Below, in pieces: positions 10,304 to 18,789 of a DNA stretch of 64,000 bases. Numbering within the stretch: the stretch's first letter is position 1; each line of letters opens with the position of its first letter. The translations under genes were made by a program, and so were the position numbers. The stretch spans positions 673,332 to 737,331 of the forward strand of contig JAUNLU010000001.1 of NCBI GenBank assembly GCA_030532125.1, written 5' to 3'. The notes below the pieces were generated by a model, which did not search any database, had not been told where the DNA came from, and was given only the letters and a program-made list of their open reading frames with translations. Source of the DNA: Trueperella sp. (GTDB lineage Bacteria > Actinomycetota > Actinomycetes > Actinomycetales > Actinomycetaceae).

Positions 10304-12487
10304 TTAGCTATTCGGCGTCAGATAAACCACGCCATAAGGCGGCAACTGCATTAGCACAGACTGTTCGTGGCCATTCCACGGAACATCTTCAGTGCTTACC
10401 ATGCCTAAGTTGCCCACTCCGGAGCCGCCGTACTCGACTGCGTCGGTATTCATGATTTCTTTCCACTCTCCAGCTACTGGCAAACCAACCCGGTAGTCGT
10501 TCTGTGGGATGCCGGAGAAGTTGCAGACTACTGCTACTTGGTCGTCACCGCCCGGGGCTTTGCGCAGGTAAGACAGCACATTGCGATCGCCGTCAGACAT
10601 TTCGATCCACTCGAACCCATTATTGGTGAAGTCATCTGCCCATAGCGCCGGGTGTTCCCGATAGACTTCGTTGAGCCGCTTCACGCAGGACATTACGCCG
10701 TCATGTGCTGGGTTGTCGGTCAGCCACCAGTCCAGCGATTTGCCCTCATTCCATTCGTCAATCTGGGCAAATTCTTGGCCCATAAATAGCAGTTGCTTGC
10801 CGGGATGAGACCACTGGTAGGCGTAGAGCAGCCGTACGCCAGCTAACTTCTGCCAATGGTCACCGGGCATTTTGTTGTACAGCGAGCCTTTGCCGTGCAC
10901 TACTTCGTCATGGGACAGTGGCAAAATAAATTGCTCGGAGAAGGCATACACCAGCGAGAACGTCAGCTCGCCATGGTGCCAGCGCCGATTAATTGGTTTT
11001 TCTTCCAAATAGCGCAGGGTGTCGTTCATCCACCCCATATTCCACTTCAACCCGAAACCGAGACCACCAGTTTCCGTCATCGCGGTGACCCCACTCCACG
11101 ACGTCGATTCTTCCGCGATCATCATAATGCCTGGGTTATTGCGGTATGCGGTGGCATTGGTTTCTTGTAAGAAGGCGATGGCCTCCAGGTTTTCCCGCCC
11201 GCCGTAAATATTTGGCTGCCACTGGCCGTGTTCGCGTGAGTAATCCAGGTAGAGCATAGACGCCACGGCATCGACCCGCAGCCCGTCGATATGGAACTCA
11301 GCACACCAGTACAAGGCATTAGCCACCAAGAAATTGCGCACTTCGCGCCGGCCGTAGTTAAACACCAGCGTGCCCCAGTCGGGGTGCTCCCCGCGCAACG
11401 GGTTGGGATCCTCGTACAGCGGAGAACCATCAAATTTAGCCAGTGCCCAGTCATCTTTGGGGAAGTGGGCAGGCACCCAGTCCATAATGACGCCGATACC
11501 CGCGTTATGCAGTTCGTTTATCAAATACCGCAGCTCGTCTGGGTTGCCACACCGAGCGGTAGGAGCGTAGTAAGAAGTCACTTGGTAACCCCAGGACGGG
11601 CCAAATGGGTGCTCGGCTAGCGGCATAAATTCTACGTGGGTGAAGCCCAAGTATTTCACGTGCCCGATCAACTGTTCGGCCACCTCTTTGTAGCCCAGTC
11701 CTTTGCGCCAGGAGCCCAGATGTACTTCATAGACTGAAACTGGGCCGGTGTGTGGATCGCGCTCTAGCCGGCTAGCCAGCCAGGCGTCGTCATCCCAGGT
11801 GAAGTCACTAATGGTTATTACCGATGCGGTTGACGGCGGTACCTCGGTTTGGCGCGCCATCGGATCAGCTTTTTGGTGCCAGGAGCCATCTGCATATTGA
11901 ATCTCAAACTTGTAGCGATCGCCGGCGCTGGCGCCCGGGACAAATAATTCCCATACTCCCGATTCGCCCATAGTGCGCATCGCGCTAGCTACGCCATCCC
12001 AGCTGTTGAAATCGCCAACTACCCGCACTGCTCGGGCATTAGGCGCCCATACGCTGAAGCTAGCCCCAGTCACCGGTCCCATCGAAGTGTCGTAGCTGTG
12101 TAGGTGGGCACCCAGCATCTGCCACAGTTTCTCGTGGCGCCCTTCGCCAAACAGATACAGATCCATTTCGCCCACGGTAGGCAAGAAGCGATAGCCGTCG
12201 GCACTGATGGCTTCGCTGCCGCCAAATACGGCACATACCTGGTAGTCCGGGATCTCAGTGCCTTCGAGCGTTGCCACCCAGATGCCGTTGTATTCGTGGC
12301 GGGCTGGCACCTCGCCAAACGGCGTCAGCAGCGTGACGGAGTCAGCCAGCTTTCGCAAAACTCGGATAGTTATCCGCTGATCGGCAATATGCGGACCCAA
12401 TACATCGTGTGGCGAGTGGTATTCTCCATTCGACACCGCTGCAAGTACATCTGGCGCTACTGTGATTGGCTCTTTCATAGCTTCCAT
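10304..12487 (-). CDS. glgB: 1,4-alpha-glucan branching enzyme
   Basis: Introduces alpha-1,6 branches into glycogen-like glucan in the cytoplasm. The 727-residue protein has the N-terminal CBM48-type modules ([29 protein letters not shown]) and a GH13 catalytic barrel: nucleophile Asp in GLRVDAV (residue 406), acid/base Glu in MIAEEST, and [12 protein letters not shown] with the third catalytic Asp. Length is typical of actinobacterial GlgB. It follows glgE on the same strand by 35 nt; branching makes the non-reducing ends that GlgE extends, so a glgE-glgB unit makes sense. The start could be ATG 12487 or ATG 12478; the first has AAGGA close by. Confidence 0.96.
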   Translation of the reverse strand: MEAMKEPITVAPDVLAAVSNGEYHSPHDVLGPHIADQRITIRVLRKLADSVTLLTPFGEVPARHEYNGIWVATLEGTEIPDYQVCAVFGGSEAISADGYRFLPTVGEMDLYLFGEGRHEKLWQMLGAHLHSYDTSMGPVTGASFSVWAPNARAVRVVGDFNSWDGVASAMRTMGESGVWELFVPGASAGDRYKFEIQYADGSWHQKADPMARQTEVPPSTASVITISDFTWDDDAWLASRLERDPHTGPVSVYEVHLGSWRKGLGYKEVAEQLIGHVKYLGFTHVEFMPLAEHPFGPSWGYQVTSYYAPTARCGNPDELRYLINELHNAGIGVIMDWVPAHFPKDDWALAKFDGSPLYEDPNPLRGEHPDWGTLVFNYGRREVRNFLVANALYWCAEFHIDGLRVDAVASMLYLDYSREHGQWQPNIYGGRENLEAIAFLQETNATAYRNNPGIMMIAEESTSWSGVTAMTETGGLGFGLKWNMGWMNDTLRYLEEKPINRRWHHGELTFSLVYAFSEQFILPLSHDEVVHGKGSLYNKMPGDHWQKLAGVRLLYAYQWSHPGKQLLFMGQEFAQIDEWNEGKSLDWWLTDNPAHDGVMSCVKRLNEVYREHPALWADDFTNNGFEWIEMSDGDRNVLSYLRKAPGGDDQVAVVCNFSGIPQNDYRVGLPVAGEWKEIMNTDAVEYGGSGVGNLGMVSTEDVPWNGHEQSVLMQLPPYGVVYLTPNS

Positions 12488-12522
12488 TTTCCTTATCCGA
12501 ACTTTGCTGGGTAGTTATTAGC

Positions 12523-14583
12523 TTAATTATGGACTTTCACTGCGAGGATATGGGCAACTTGTCCATGCGGATCTAGCCGCACAAAGGGGCGGTCGCTCCA
12601 CTGGTAGGTGGCGCCAGTCATTTCGTCATATACCTCAAGCATGGTTTGCCCCACCGCTGCTGGAGCGACGCCGAACTGAGTCAAATCCAACTCAATCTGG
12701 GCTTCTCGCGAAGTATATGGATCTAGGTTTAGTACTACGATGACGGCGTCTGCCGTGCCATCTGGGGATTCTTCGGGGCGGGAAATCTTGGTAAAACACA
12801 AGATTTTTTCGTCGGTGGTGGGGTTTATCCGCACATTACGCAGCCGCTGTAGCGCCACGTGGCGCGATCGAATGTCATTCAGCTTGCCGAGCAGCTGGGC
12901 GATGCCGTTGGCTTCGGCTGCTTTGAAGTCGCGCACTTTGAACTGGTATTTTTCGTTGTCGATCTGTTCTTCAAATCCCGGGCGTGCCACGTTCTCCACT
13001 AATTCGTAGCCGGTATAGATTCCCCAAGTGGGGGAACCGGTCGCTGCTAAAATGGCGCGAATGGCAAATGCGGGAATGCCGCCGCGCTGCATATATGGCG
13101 TCAAAATATCGTGGGTAGTGGGCCAGAATGCTGGCCGGATACGGGCGTCAGACTCCCGAGAAACTTCCTGGAGATAAGATTCAATTTCGTGCTTTTCGTT
13201 GCGCCATGCGAAGTAGTTATATGACTGGTGGAAGCCCACTGCCCCCAAAGTTTGCAACATCGGCGGGGCAGTAAATGCTTCGGCCAAGAAAATAACTTCG
13301 GGATGTTTCTGGCGGAAGTGCGCCAGAATACGCTGCCAGAACTGCACGGGTTTGGTGTGTGGATTATCCACCCGGAACAGAGTGACCCCGTGGTCAATCC
13401 AATGTTGAATTACCCGCTTAATCTCCTGGTAGATGCCCTCTGGGTCATTGTCGAAGTTGAGGGGATAGATATCTTGGTACTTTTTTGGCGGATTTTCGGC
13501 GTAGGCGATAGTGCCATCGGCGCGGTGGTTGAACCACTCTGGGTGCTCGCGCAACCAGGGGTGATCTGGTGAACATTGCAGTGCTAGATCAAGTGCCACT
13601 TCCATGCCGAGCTCTTGGGCGCGCGCCACGAAATAGTCGAAATCAGCCATAGTGCCTAGCTCAGGGTGGATAGCGTCGTGCCCACCTGCTGGAGACCCGA
13701 TAGCGTACGGCGAGCCCGGGTCGCCCGGTTCGGCTACCAAAGTGTTGTTTCGGCCTTTGCGGTTAGTTACCCCAATGGGGTGGAGGGGGGTCAAGTAGAT
13801 GACGTCAAAGCCCATTTCTGCAATTCGCGGCAAACCGGCGGCGGCAGTGCGCAGCGTGCCTGAAGTCCAGGTGTCAGTTGCTGCGTCATACTTGGCGCCG
13901 ATAGAACGCGGGAAAATCTCATACCAGGAACCCACCAGGGCGCGTTCGCGGTCCACATTGACCGGGAAGTTAGCACTGCGGGAGACTAGCTCTTGGAGCG
14001 GATACTTCCAGAGGGCATCCCGCACTTTTTTCGACGTCGCCACCTCAAGTTTCTTGGCGCTGGGGGTGCGTTTTTTGGTTACGGTAGCTACTACTTCGCG
14101 CACGGCAGCGCGTTCGGCACTCCCGGCGGGCATCTGCTTCATCGCGCGTTTGAACAGCTGTTCTGCTTCCAGAAACACCAGAGCAATATCTGTGCCGGCA
14201 TCGATCTTGATGCGGGCATTGTGTTCCCAAGTGGCAATCGGATCTGACCAGGCACGCACATAAAAAGACCAGGTGCCAATTGTGGTGGGAGTCAGCCAGC
14301 CTTCATAGCGGCGTAGCCCAGGCGCTACATCCACCATGCGGCAGCGCTGCACTTCTTTCCCATCTGGATTCACCAGCACACATTCGGCGGCATATTGGTC
14401 ATGACCTTCACGGAAAATTGTGGCCTGCACCGGAAAAGACTCCGCCACTGTGCCCTTAGCTGGCCAAGCTCCGCCCTGTAAACACGGGGAGATATCCACA
14501 ATCGGGATGCGGGAGACCTCCGCAAAAGACGCCGGTTGGGGAAACCAATGCTCCGATGCTGGTGTTTTCTGGCTCGTTCCCAT
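12523..14583 (-). CDS. glgE: Alpha-1,4-glucan:maltose-1-phosphate maltosyltransferase
   Basis: Transfers maltosyl units from maltose-1-phosphate to alpha-1,4-glucan, an alternative to ADP-glucose glycogen synthesis known from actinobacteria. The 686-residue protein shows the family layout: N-terminal beta domain (SRIPIVDISPCLQGGAWPAKG), helical insert, GH13 barrel with YLTPLHPIGVTNRKGRNN, nucleophile Asp406 in FRVDNPHTKP and general acid Glu435 in FLAEAFTAPP. The ATG has no ribosome site but a TAGAAT box 7 nt upstream, so a leaderless transcript is likely. Neither treS nor pep2, which can supply maltose-1-phosphate, is in the window; a GlgM-type synthase elsewhere is the other known source. 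Confidence 0.96.
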   Translation of the reverse strand: MGTSQKTPASEHWFPQPASFAEVSRIPIVDISPCLQGGAWPAKGTVAESFPVQATIFREGHDQYAAECVLVNPDGKEVQRCRMVDVAPGLRRYEGWLTPTTIGTWSFYVRAWSDPIATWEHNARIKIDAGTDIALVFLEAEQLFKRAMKQMPAGSAERAAVREVVATVTKKRTPSAKKLEVATSKKVRDALWKYPLQELVSRSANFPVNVDRERALVGSWYEIFPRSIGAKYDAATDTWTSGTLRTAAAGLPRIAEMGFDVIYLTPLHPIGVTNRKGRNNTLVAEPGDPGSPYAIGSPAGGHDAIHPELGTMADFDYFVARAQELGMEVALDLALQCSPDHPWLREHPEWFNHRADGTIAYAENPPKKYQDIYPLNFDNDPEGIYQEIKRVIQHWIDHGVTLFRVDNPHTKPVQFWQRILAHFRQKHPEVIFLAEAFTAPPMLQTLGAVGFHQSYNYFAWRNEKHEIESYLQEVSRESDARIRPAFWPTTHDILTPYMQRGGIPAFAIRAILAATGSPTWGIYTGYELVENVARPGFEEQIDNEKYQFKVRDFKAAEANGIAQLLGKLNDIRSRHVALQRLRNVRINPTTDEKILCFTKISRPEESPDGTADAVIVVLNLDPYTSREAQIELDLTQFGVAPAAVGQTMLEVYDEMTGATYQWSDRPFVRLDPHGQVAHILAVKVHN

Positions 14584-14590
14584 AGTGCAT

Positions 14591-14596
14591 ATTCTA
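14591..14596 (-). promoter_or_regulatory. -10 box of a probable leaderless promoter (glgE)
   Basis: On the minus strand TAGAAT is followed by 7 nt and the glgE ATG (14583). No Shine-Dalgarno sequence is present. The box lies directly after the glgP terminator hairpin, so glgE-glgB is transcribed separately from glgP. Confidence 0.55.
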
Positions 14597-14613
14597 TGTG
14601 ATTGAGCAGACTA

Positions 14614-14649
14614 AAACAGCGGGGCAAATGTCTTTGCCCCGCTGTTTTA
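14614..14649 (-). terminator. Strong intrinsic terminator after glgP
   Basis: A perfect 16-bp stem (AAAACAGCGGGGCAAA paired with its complement) closes a 4-nt loop. The stem itself ends in a run of T residues in the minus-strand transcript. It lies 21 nt after the glgP stop and just before the glgE promoter. Confidence 0.85.
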
Positions 14650-14670
14650 GCTGATTAGGTTATTCGAGGA

Positions 14671-17037
14671 TTAAATTTTTTCCGGCTCCAGGCGCCACAC
14701 TTCGCGCGCATAATCGTTAATGGTGCGGTCAGCGGAGAACCGACCCGAGCGGACAATATTCATCCAGCACTTCTTCGCCCACACTTCTCGGTCGGCGTAG
14801 TAGTCCTGTGCCATCCGGTCGCGGGTAGCCCGGTAGTCTGCGAAGTCGCCCAATACGTAGTATTCATCTGAATTTGAACCCGACTCGAGCAGTGAAGCGC
14901 GCAGGTCGCGGAACATGCCGGTACCGCCGTCGTCCAAAGTGCCATCAATTAACGCATCTACTACTCGAGCTAGCCCCGGCACATTCGCCATGGTTTCCCA
15001 GGGGTCATAGCTGGCGCGCAATTCCGGCAGCTCTTCTTCGCGAGCGCCAAAAATGTACGCATTTTCAAAGCCCACTGCATCTACAATCTCCACATTAGCG
15101 CCGTCCATCGTGCCCAGCGTCAGCGCGCCGTTCATCATGAACTTCATATTGCCGGTGCCGGAAGCCTCCTTACCAGCAGTGGAAATCTGCTCCGAAATAT
15201 CGGTAGCCGGGATGATCTTCTCCGCCGGAGAAACATTGTAGTTCTCCACGAATACCACTTTCAGCCGGCCAGCAACATCGGGATCGTAATTTACGAGTTC
15301 AGCGATGGTATTGATCAGCTTGATCACCGACTTGGCGCGCACATATCCCGGAGCAGCTTTCGCGCCGAAGATGAAGACGCGCGGATCGACGTGCCGCTGC
15401 GGATCCGCCTTAATCTGGAAATACAGATCCAAAATGTAGAAAGCGTTGAGCAACTGCCGCTTGTATTCGTGCAAGCGCTTAATCTGCACATCGTAGATGG
15501 CATTTGGATCTATGGTGATACCCTGGCGGCGTTCAATCCAGTTCGCGAAATCCACTTTATTGGCGTGCTTGATTTCCAGCAGGCGCGCCATCGTTTCCGG
15601 ATCGTCCACAAAATGCTGGATATTTTGTAGTTCATCCAAGTTCCGTACCCAGGCATCCGAGCCCAGTTTCTCGGTGAGCAGCGCGGAGAGACGGGGATTG
15701 CACTGATGCAGCCAGCGGCGCGGAGTGACCCCGTTGGTCTTATTGTTGAACTTCTCTGGCCAGATGTCGTACCAGTCCTTCAGGGTATCTTTCTTCAAGA
15801 TATCCGTATGCAGCGCTGCCACCCCGTTAATGGAATAAGCGGCATAGCAGGCAATCCACCCCATCCGCACTCGATTGCCGACGATGGGCGCCATGTACTC
15901 GATCTTGCCCGGGTGGTAGCCCTCGGCTTCCAATTCCAGGCGGAACCGGCGGTCAATTTCTCGCACGATCTCCATAATGCGCGGGAAGAGCTGGGTGAAG
16001 ATATCAATCTCCCAAGTTTCCAGCGCTTCTGCCAGCACAGTGTGGTTGGTGTAGGCGAAAGTGTGGGAAACGATATTCCACGCCTTTTCCCAGGTGTAGC
16101 CATGATCGTCTAGCAAAATCCGCATCAACTCAGGGATGGCGAGCACCGGGTGGGTGTCGTTGAGCTGAATTGAGTTGTAATCCGCAAAGGACTCCAGGGT
16201 GCCGTGCTGCGCCAGCTGGTTTGCCACGATGGTTTGCAAAGACGCCGAAGAGAAGAAGTACTGCTGGCGCACCCGCAATACTTTGCCCTCGAAGGTGGAG
16301 TCATTGGGGTAGAGCACGCGGCAGATGTCGTGTACGCGCTCGCGTTCTACGATTGCGTCGGTAAACCGCTGTGAGTTGAATGCGTTGTAGTCAAATTCGC
16401 GCATCGGTTCGGCTTTCCAAAGCCGCAGGGTGCCGACGTTATCCGTGCCGTAACCGGTGATTGGCATATCGTAGGGAACTGCTCGCACGTCCATATCCGC
16501 ATAGCGCACTAGTACCGTATTTTCTTCGTGCCGGATAACAAACGGGTAGCCTTCTTCCATCCACGGATCTGGTTCTTCCTCTTGGAAGCCATCGGCAAAC
16601 TTCTGCTTGAACAAGCCGTAGCGGTACAAGATGCCGTAGCCGCGCACTGGCATATTCAAGGTGGCGGCTGAATCCAAGAAACAGGCAGCCAGCCGGCCCA
16701 AACCGCCGTTGCCGAGGGCGGCATCCGGTTCGGCTTCGAGAACATCAGATAGGTTTTCGCCGTAAGCCGCGAGAGCGTCCCGAGCTTCATCGACCATATC
16801 CAAGTTACTTAGATTGTTGAGTAGCGCCCGCCCCATCAAAAATTCGGCGGAGAAGTAGTGCTGCATCCGGCCAGCGTTGTAGCGCTCTTCAGTGCGTTGC
16901 CAGTTGTCTGCGATCCGATCCACAACCATCTGGGCTGCGCCGGTCCAATATTCCATTGGCGTTCCGGAGTGTGCATTCTTACCTGAAACAGACCTCACCT
17001 GCATTCCGAGCGAGGTGGTTGCATCCACGTGGGTCAT
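14671..17037 (-). CDS. glgP: Glycogen/maltodextrin phosphorylase
   Basis: Releases glucose-1-phosphate from the non-reducing ends of alpha-1,4-glucans, using pyridoxal phosphate. The 788-residue protein is of the GT35 family: GNGGLGRLAACFLDSAATL near residues 108-126, and the cofactor site EASGTGNMKFMMNGALTLGTMDGAN around residue 630, where the Lys of NMKF binds PLP. Length fits classic glycogen phosphorylases. The ATG at 17037 is preferred over the TTG one codon upstream because of spacing from AGGGAG. Two palindromes lie in its upstream region, suggesting regulated transcription, and a strong terminator follows. It supplies the breakdown arm beside GlgB, GlgE and GlgX. Confidence 0.96.
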   Translation of the reverse strand: MTHVDATTSLGMQVRSVSGKNAHSGTPMEYWTGAAQMVVDRIADNWQRTEERYNAGRMQHYFSAEFLMGRALLNNLSNLDMVDEARDALAAYGENLSDVLEAEPDAALGNGGLGRLAACFLDSAATLNMPVRGYGILYRYGLFKQKFADGFQEEEPDPWMEEGYPFVIRHEENTVLVRYADMDVRAVPYDMPITGYGTDNVGTLRLWKAEPMREFDYNAFNSQRFTDAIVERERVHDICRVLYPNDSTFEGKVLRVRQQYFFSSASLQTIVANQLAQHGTLESFADYNSIQLNDTHPVLAIPELMRILLDDHGYTWEKAWNIVSHTFAYTNHTVLAEALETWEIDIFTQLFPRIMEIVREIDRRFRLELEAEGYHPGKIEYMAPIVGNRVRMGWIACYAAYSINGVAALHTDILKKDTLKDWYDIWPEKFNNKTNGVTPRRWLHQCNPRLSALLTEKLGSDAWVRNLDELQNIQHFVDDPETMARLLEIKHANKVDFANWIERRQGITIDPNAIYDVQIKRLHEYKRQLLNAFYILDLYFQIKADPQRHVDPRVFIFGAKAAPGYVRAKSVIKLINTIAELVNYDPDVAGRLKVVFVENYNVSPAEKIIPATDISEQISTAGKEASGTGNMKFMMNGALTLGTMDGANVEIVDAVGFENAYIFGAREEELPELRASYDPWETMANVPGLARVVDALIDGTLDDGGTGMFRDLRASLLESGSNSDEYYVLGDFADYRATRDRMAQDYYADREVWAKKCWMNIVRSGRFSADRTINDYAREVWRLEPEKI

Positions 17038-17061
17038 CAATCTCCCTTATCGAAACTACTG

Positions 17062-17111
17062 CGGCATATGCCGTCTCTCCCAGAATATATGAGGACGGGT
17101 GGCTCCTCATA
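17062..17111 (-). promoter_or_regulatory. Paired palindromes in the glgP upstream region (candidate operators)
   Basis: Two symmetric elements lie 25-75 nt upstream of the glgP start. CGGCATATGCCG (17062-17073) is a perfect 12-bp palindrome. TATGAGGA (17088-17095) and TCCTCATA (17104-17111) form a perfect inverted repeat with an 8-nt spacer. A TATATT -10-like box (minus strand, 17084-17089) overlaps the inverted repeat, which would suit a repressor. The regulator is unknown. Confidence 0.45.
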
Positions 17112-17211
17112 AAGTTATTTTTGCGCACAGCGATTACTGCTGTAGCCGTCGGCGCTATTAGCCGCATTGGGGTAATCGAGGATGCCGGGCGTTGCTTTAC
17201 TACTATCTGCT

Positions 17212-17442
17212 CTAGGAAGCCTTAGCGGTCTCTGTGGCAAGATAGGTGGCGGCCTTAAGATCTAGGCTAGGTTCGGCCCGCCGTAACTCACGGATTAACT
17301 GAATCTGGTTTTTTACCGGGTCCAGACCTTCCGCCTGAGCAATAGATTTCGCCCAGGTGATCGCCTGATTCATCGGATTTTTGGATTGCGCAAATAGGTT
17401 TTCAATCTCAGTCCGGGGATTCTTATTATTGAGCCAACTCAT
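17212..17442 (-). CDS. Small hypothetical protein
   Basis: A 76-residue soluble protein from ATG 17442 (MSWLNNKNPRTEIENL). I do not recognise it. It looks like an all-helical protein with amphipathic stretches (MNQAITWAKSIAQAEG; KNQIQLIRELRRAEPSLDLKAATYLA) and no Cys or membrane segment. A longer in-frame start at 17502 adds a basic, unlikely leader. AAGGA lies 12 nt before the ATG, a loose ribosome-site distance. It sits alone between trpS and glgP on the same strand. The composition and clean stop make it probably real, but nothing indicates its function. Confidence 0.6.
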   Translation of the reverse strand: MSWLNNKNPRTEIENLFAQSKNPMNQAITWAKSIAQAEGLDPVKNQIQLIRELRRAEPSLDLKAATYLATETAKAS

Positions 17443-17594
17443 TGGTATTCTTTGATCCTTTCGCTTTAGATACAGACCGGGTATCCGTAGCTTTATCAGC
17501 ACTCGCTGGCGCCCGAACTACCTGCTGTAATACCTCAGAAGCTCGTAATCAATGTGGCAAGAACAGCGTAAACGCGGCTGAGCAAAGTTAATAG

Positions 17595-18698
17595 TCAGTA
17601 TTGCATCCCCAGCGCAGTATGCACTTGGGCCAGCGTCTCCTGCGCGGTCTGGCGAGCACGCGCAATACCGCGTTGTAATACCGCTTCCAAATAGGCTGGA
17701 TCGGCCGCAATCTCCGCCCGCCGCTGCCGGATCGGCGCCAAATGTTCGTTCAATGCCTCAGTGAGTTGGGCTTTCAATGTGCCGCCTCCGCCGTCGCCAA
17801 TCTCAGCTGCGATTTGTTCCGGATCTCCGCCCGCAGCCAGCGCCGTGAGCAACAGCAGGTTAGAAACCTCCGGTCGATTCACCGGATCGTAAGTGATATG
17901 GCGATCGGAATCGGTAACTGCCCGTTTGATCAGCTTGGCCGTTTCATCGGCGCTCATCCGCAGTTCAATAGTGTTGCCGCGGGACTTGCTCATCTTGGCA
18001 CCGTCTAACCCGAGTACCGTTTCCGCTTCCGAAAGTAACGCCTGCGGGCGCGGGAAAATCGGTTTATCGCCGTCGTTGCCGTAGCGGGCCGCAAACCGAT
18101 CCGCGATAACTCGGGTCTGTTCCAAGTGGGGCAGCTGGTCTTTTCCGACTGGCACCAGATTAGCCTTGCAGAACAAAATATCTGCTGCCTGATGTACCGG
18201 GTAGGTAAGCAGTAGCCCGGACATCGGTCGCCCATCGGTAGCGTCCAGTTCCGCTTTTACCGTGGGATTGCGCCGCAGCTCCGCATCGGTCACTAGCGAC
18301 AGGAAAGGCAACACCAGTTCGTTGAGCTCTGGTACCTGAGAGTGGGCAAAGAATACGGTTTCGTCCGGATCCATGCCGATTGCCAGGTAGTCCGTCAGCA
18401 AGGAATAAGCGCGCTCGCGGATCGGACCGGCAGCATCGCGGTCAGTGATTACCTGGTAGTCCGCGATCAACAGCCAGGTTTCTACCCCTTTGCGCTGCAG
18501 CTCCACCCGGTTGCGTAGCGACCCGAAATAGTGGCCAATATGCAAGTTCCCAGTGGGGCGATCTCCAGTGAGCACCCGGAATTGGCTTGGATCTTCGGCA
18601 ATTTTGGCTTTAATCTTGGCGCTAATCTCGCGGGCGTGCGCCAGGGAAGCATCCGACGTCGAATTTTCCAGTGTGCTTGCGGCGGTTTTTTCACTCAT
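17595..18698 (-). CDS. trpS: Tryptophanyl-tRNA synthetase
   Basis: Class Ic aminoacyl-tRNA synthetase that charges tRNA(Trp). The 367-residue protein has the HIGH-type motif (NLHIGHYFGSL, about residues 51-61) and the KMSKS signature (GAKMSKSRGNTIEL, about residues 233-246), with tryptophan-pocket sequence around AHSQVPE. The N-terminal 30 residues form an Ala/Ser/Glu-rich extension before the catalytic core, as in several actinobacteria. TAGGAT lies 6 nt before the ATG, and its AGGA could act either as a leaderless -10 box or as part of a ribosome site; I cannot decide. It is placed between glycogen genes without an obvious functional link. Confidence 0.95.
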   Translation of the reverse strand: MSEKTAASTLENSTSDASLAHAREISAKIKAKIAEDPSQFRVLTGDRPTGNLHIGHYFGSLRNRVELQRKGVETWLLIADYQVITDRDAAGPIRERAYSLLTDYLAIGMDPDETVFFAHSQVPELNELVLPFLSLVTDAELRRNPTVKAELDATDGRPMSGLLLTYPVHQAADILFCKANLVPVGKDQLPHLEQTRVIADRFAARYGNDGDKPIFPRPQALLSEAETVLGLDGAKMSKSRGNTIELRMSADETAKLIKRAVTDSDRHITYDPVNRPEVSNLLLLTALAAGGDPEQIAAEIGDGGGGTLKAQLTEALNEHLAPIRQRRAEIAADPAYLEAVLQRGIARARQTAQETLAQVHTALGMQY

Positions 18699-18789
18699 GG
18701 AGCCATCCTAGCGTGGGCAGTTAGTCCGGGCGGAACTAGAGCGGATAAGTGGACTATTCCACTGTGAATATGGTGGGCAGTGCGTGCGC

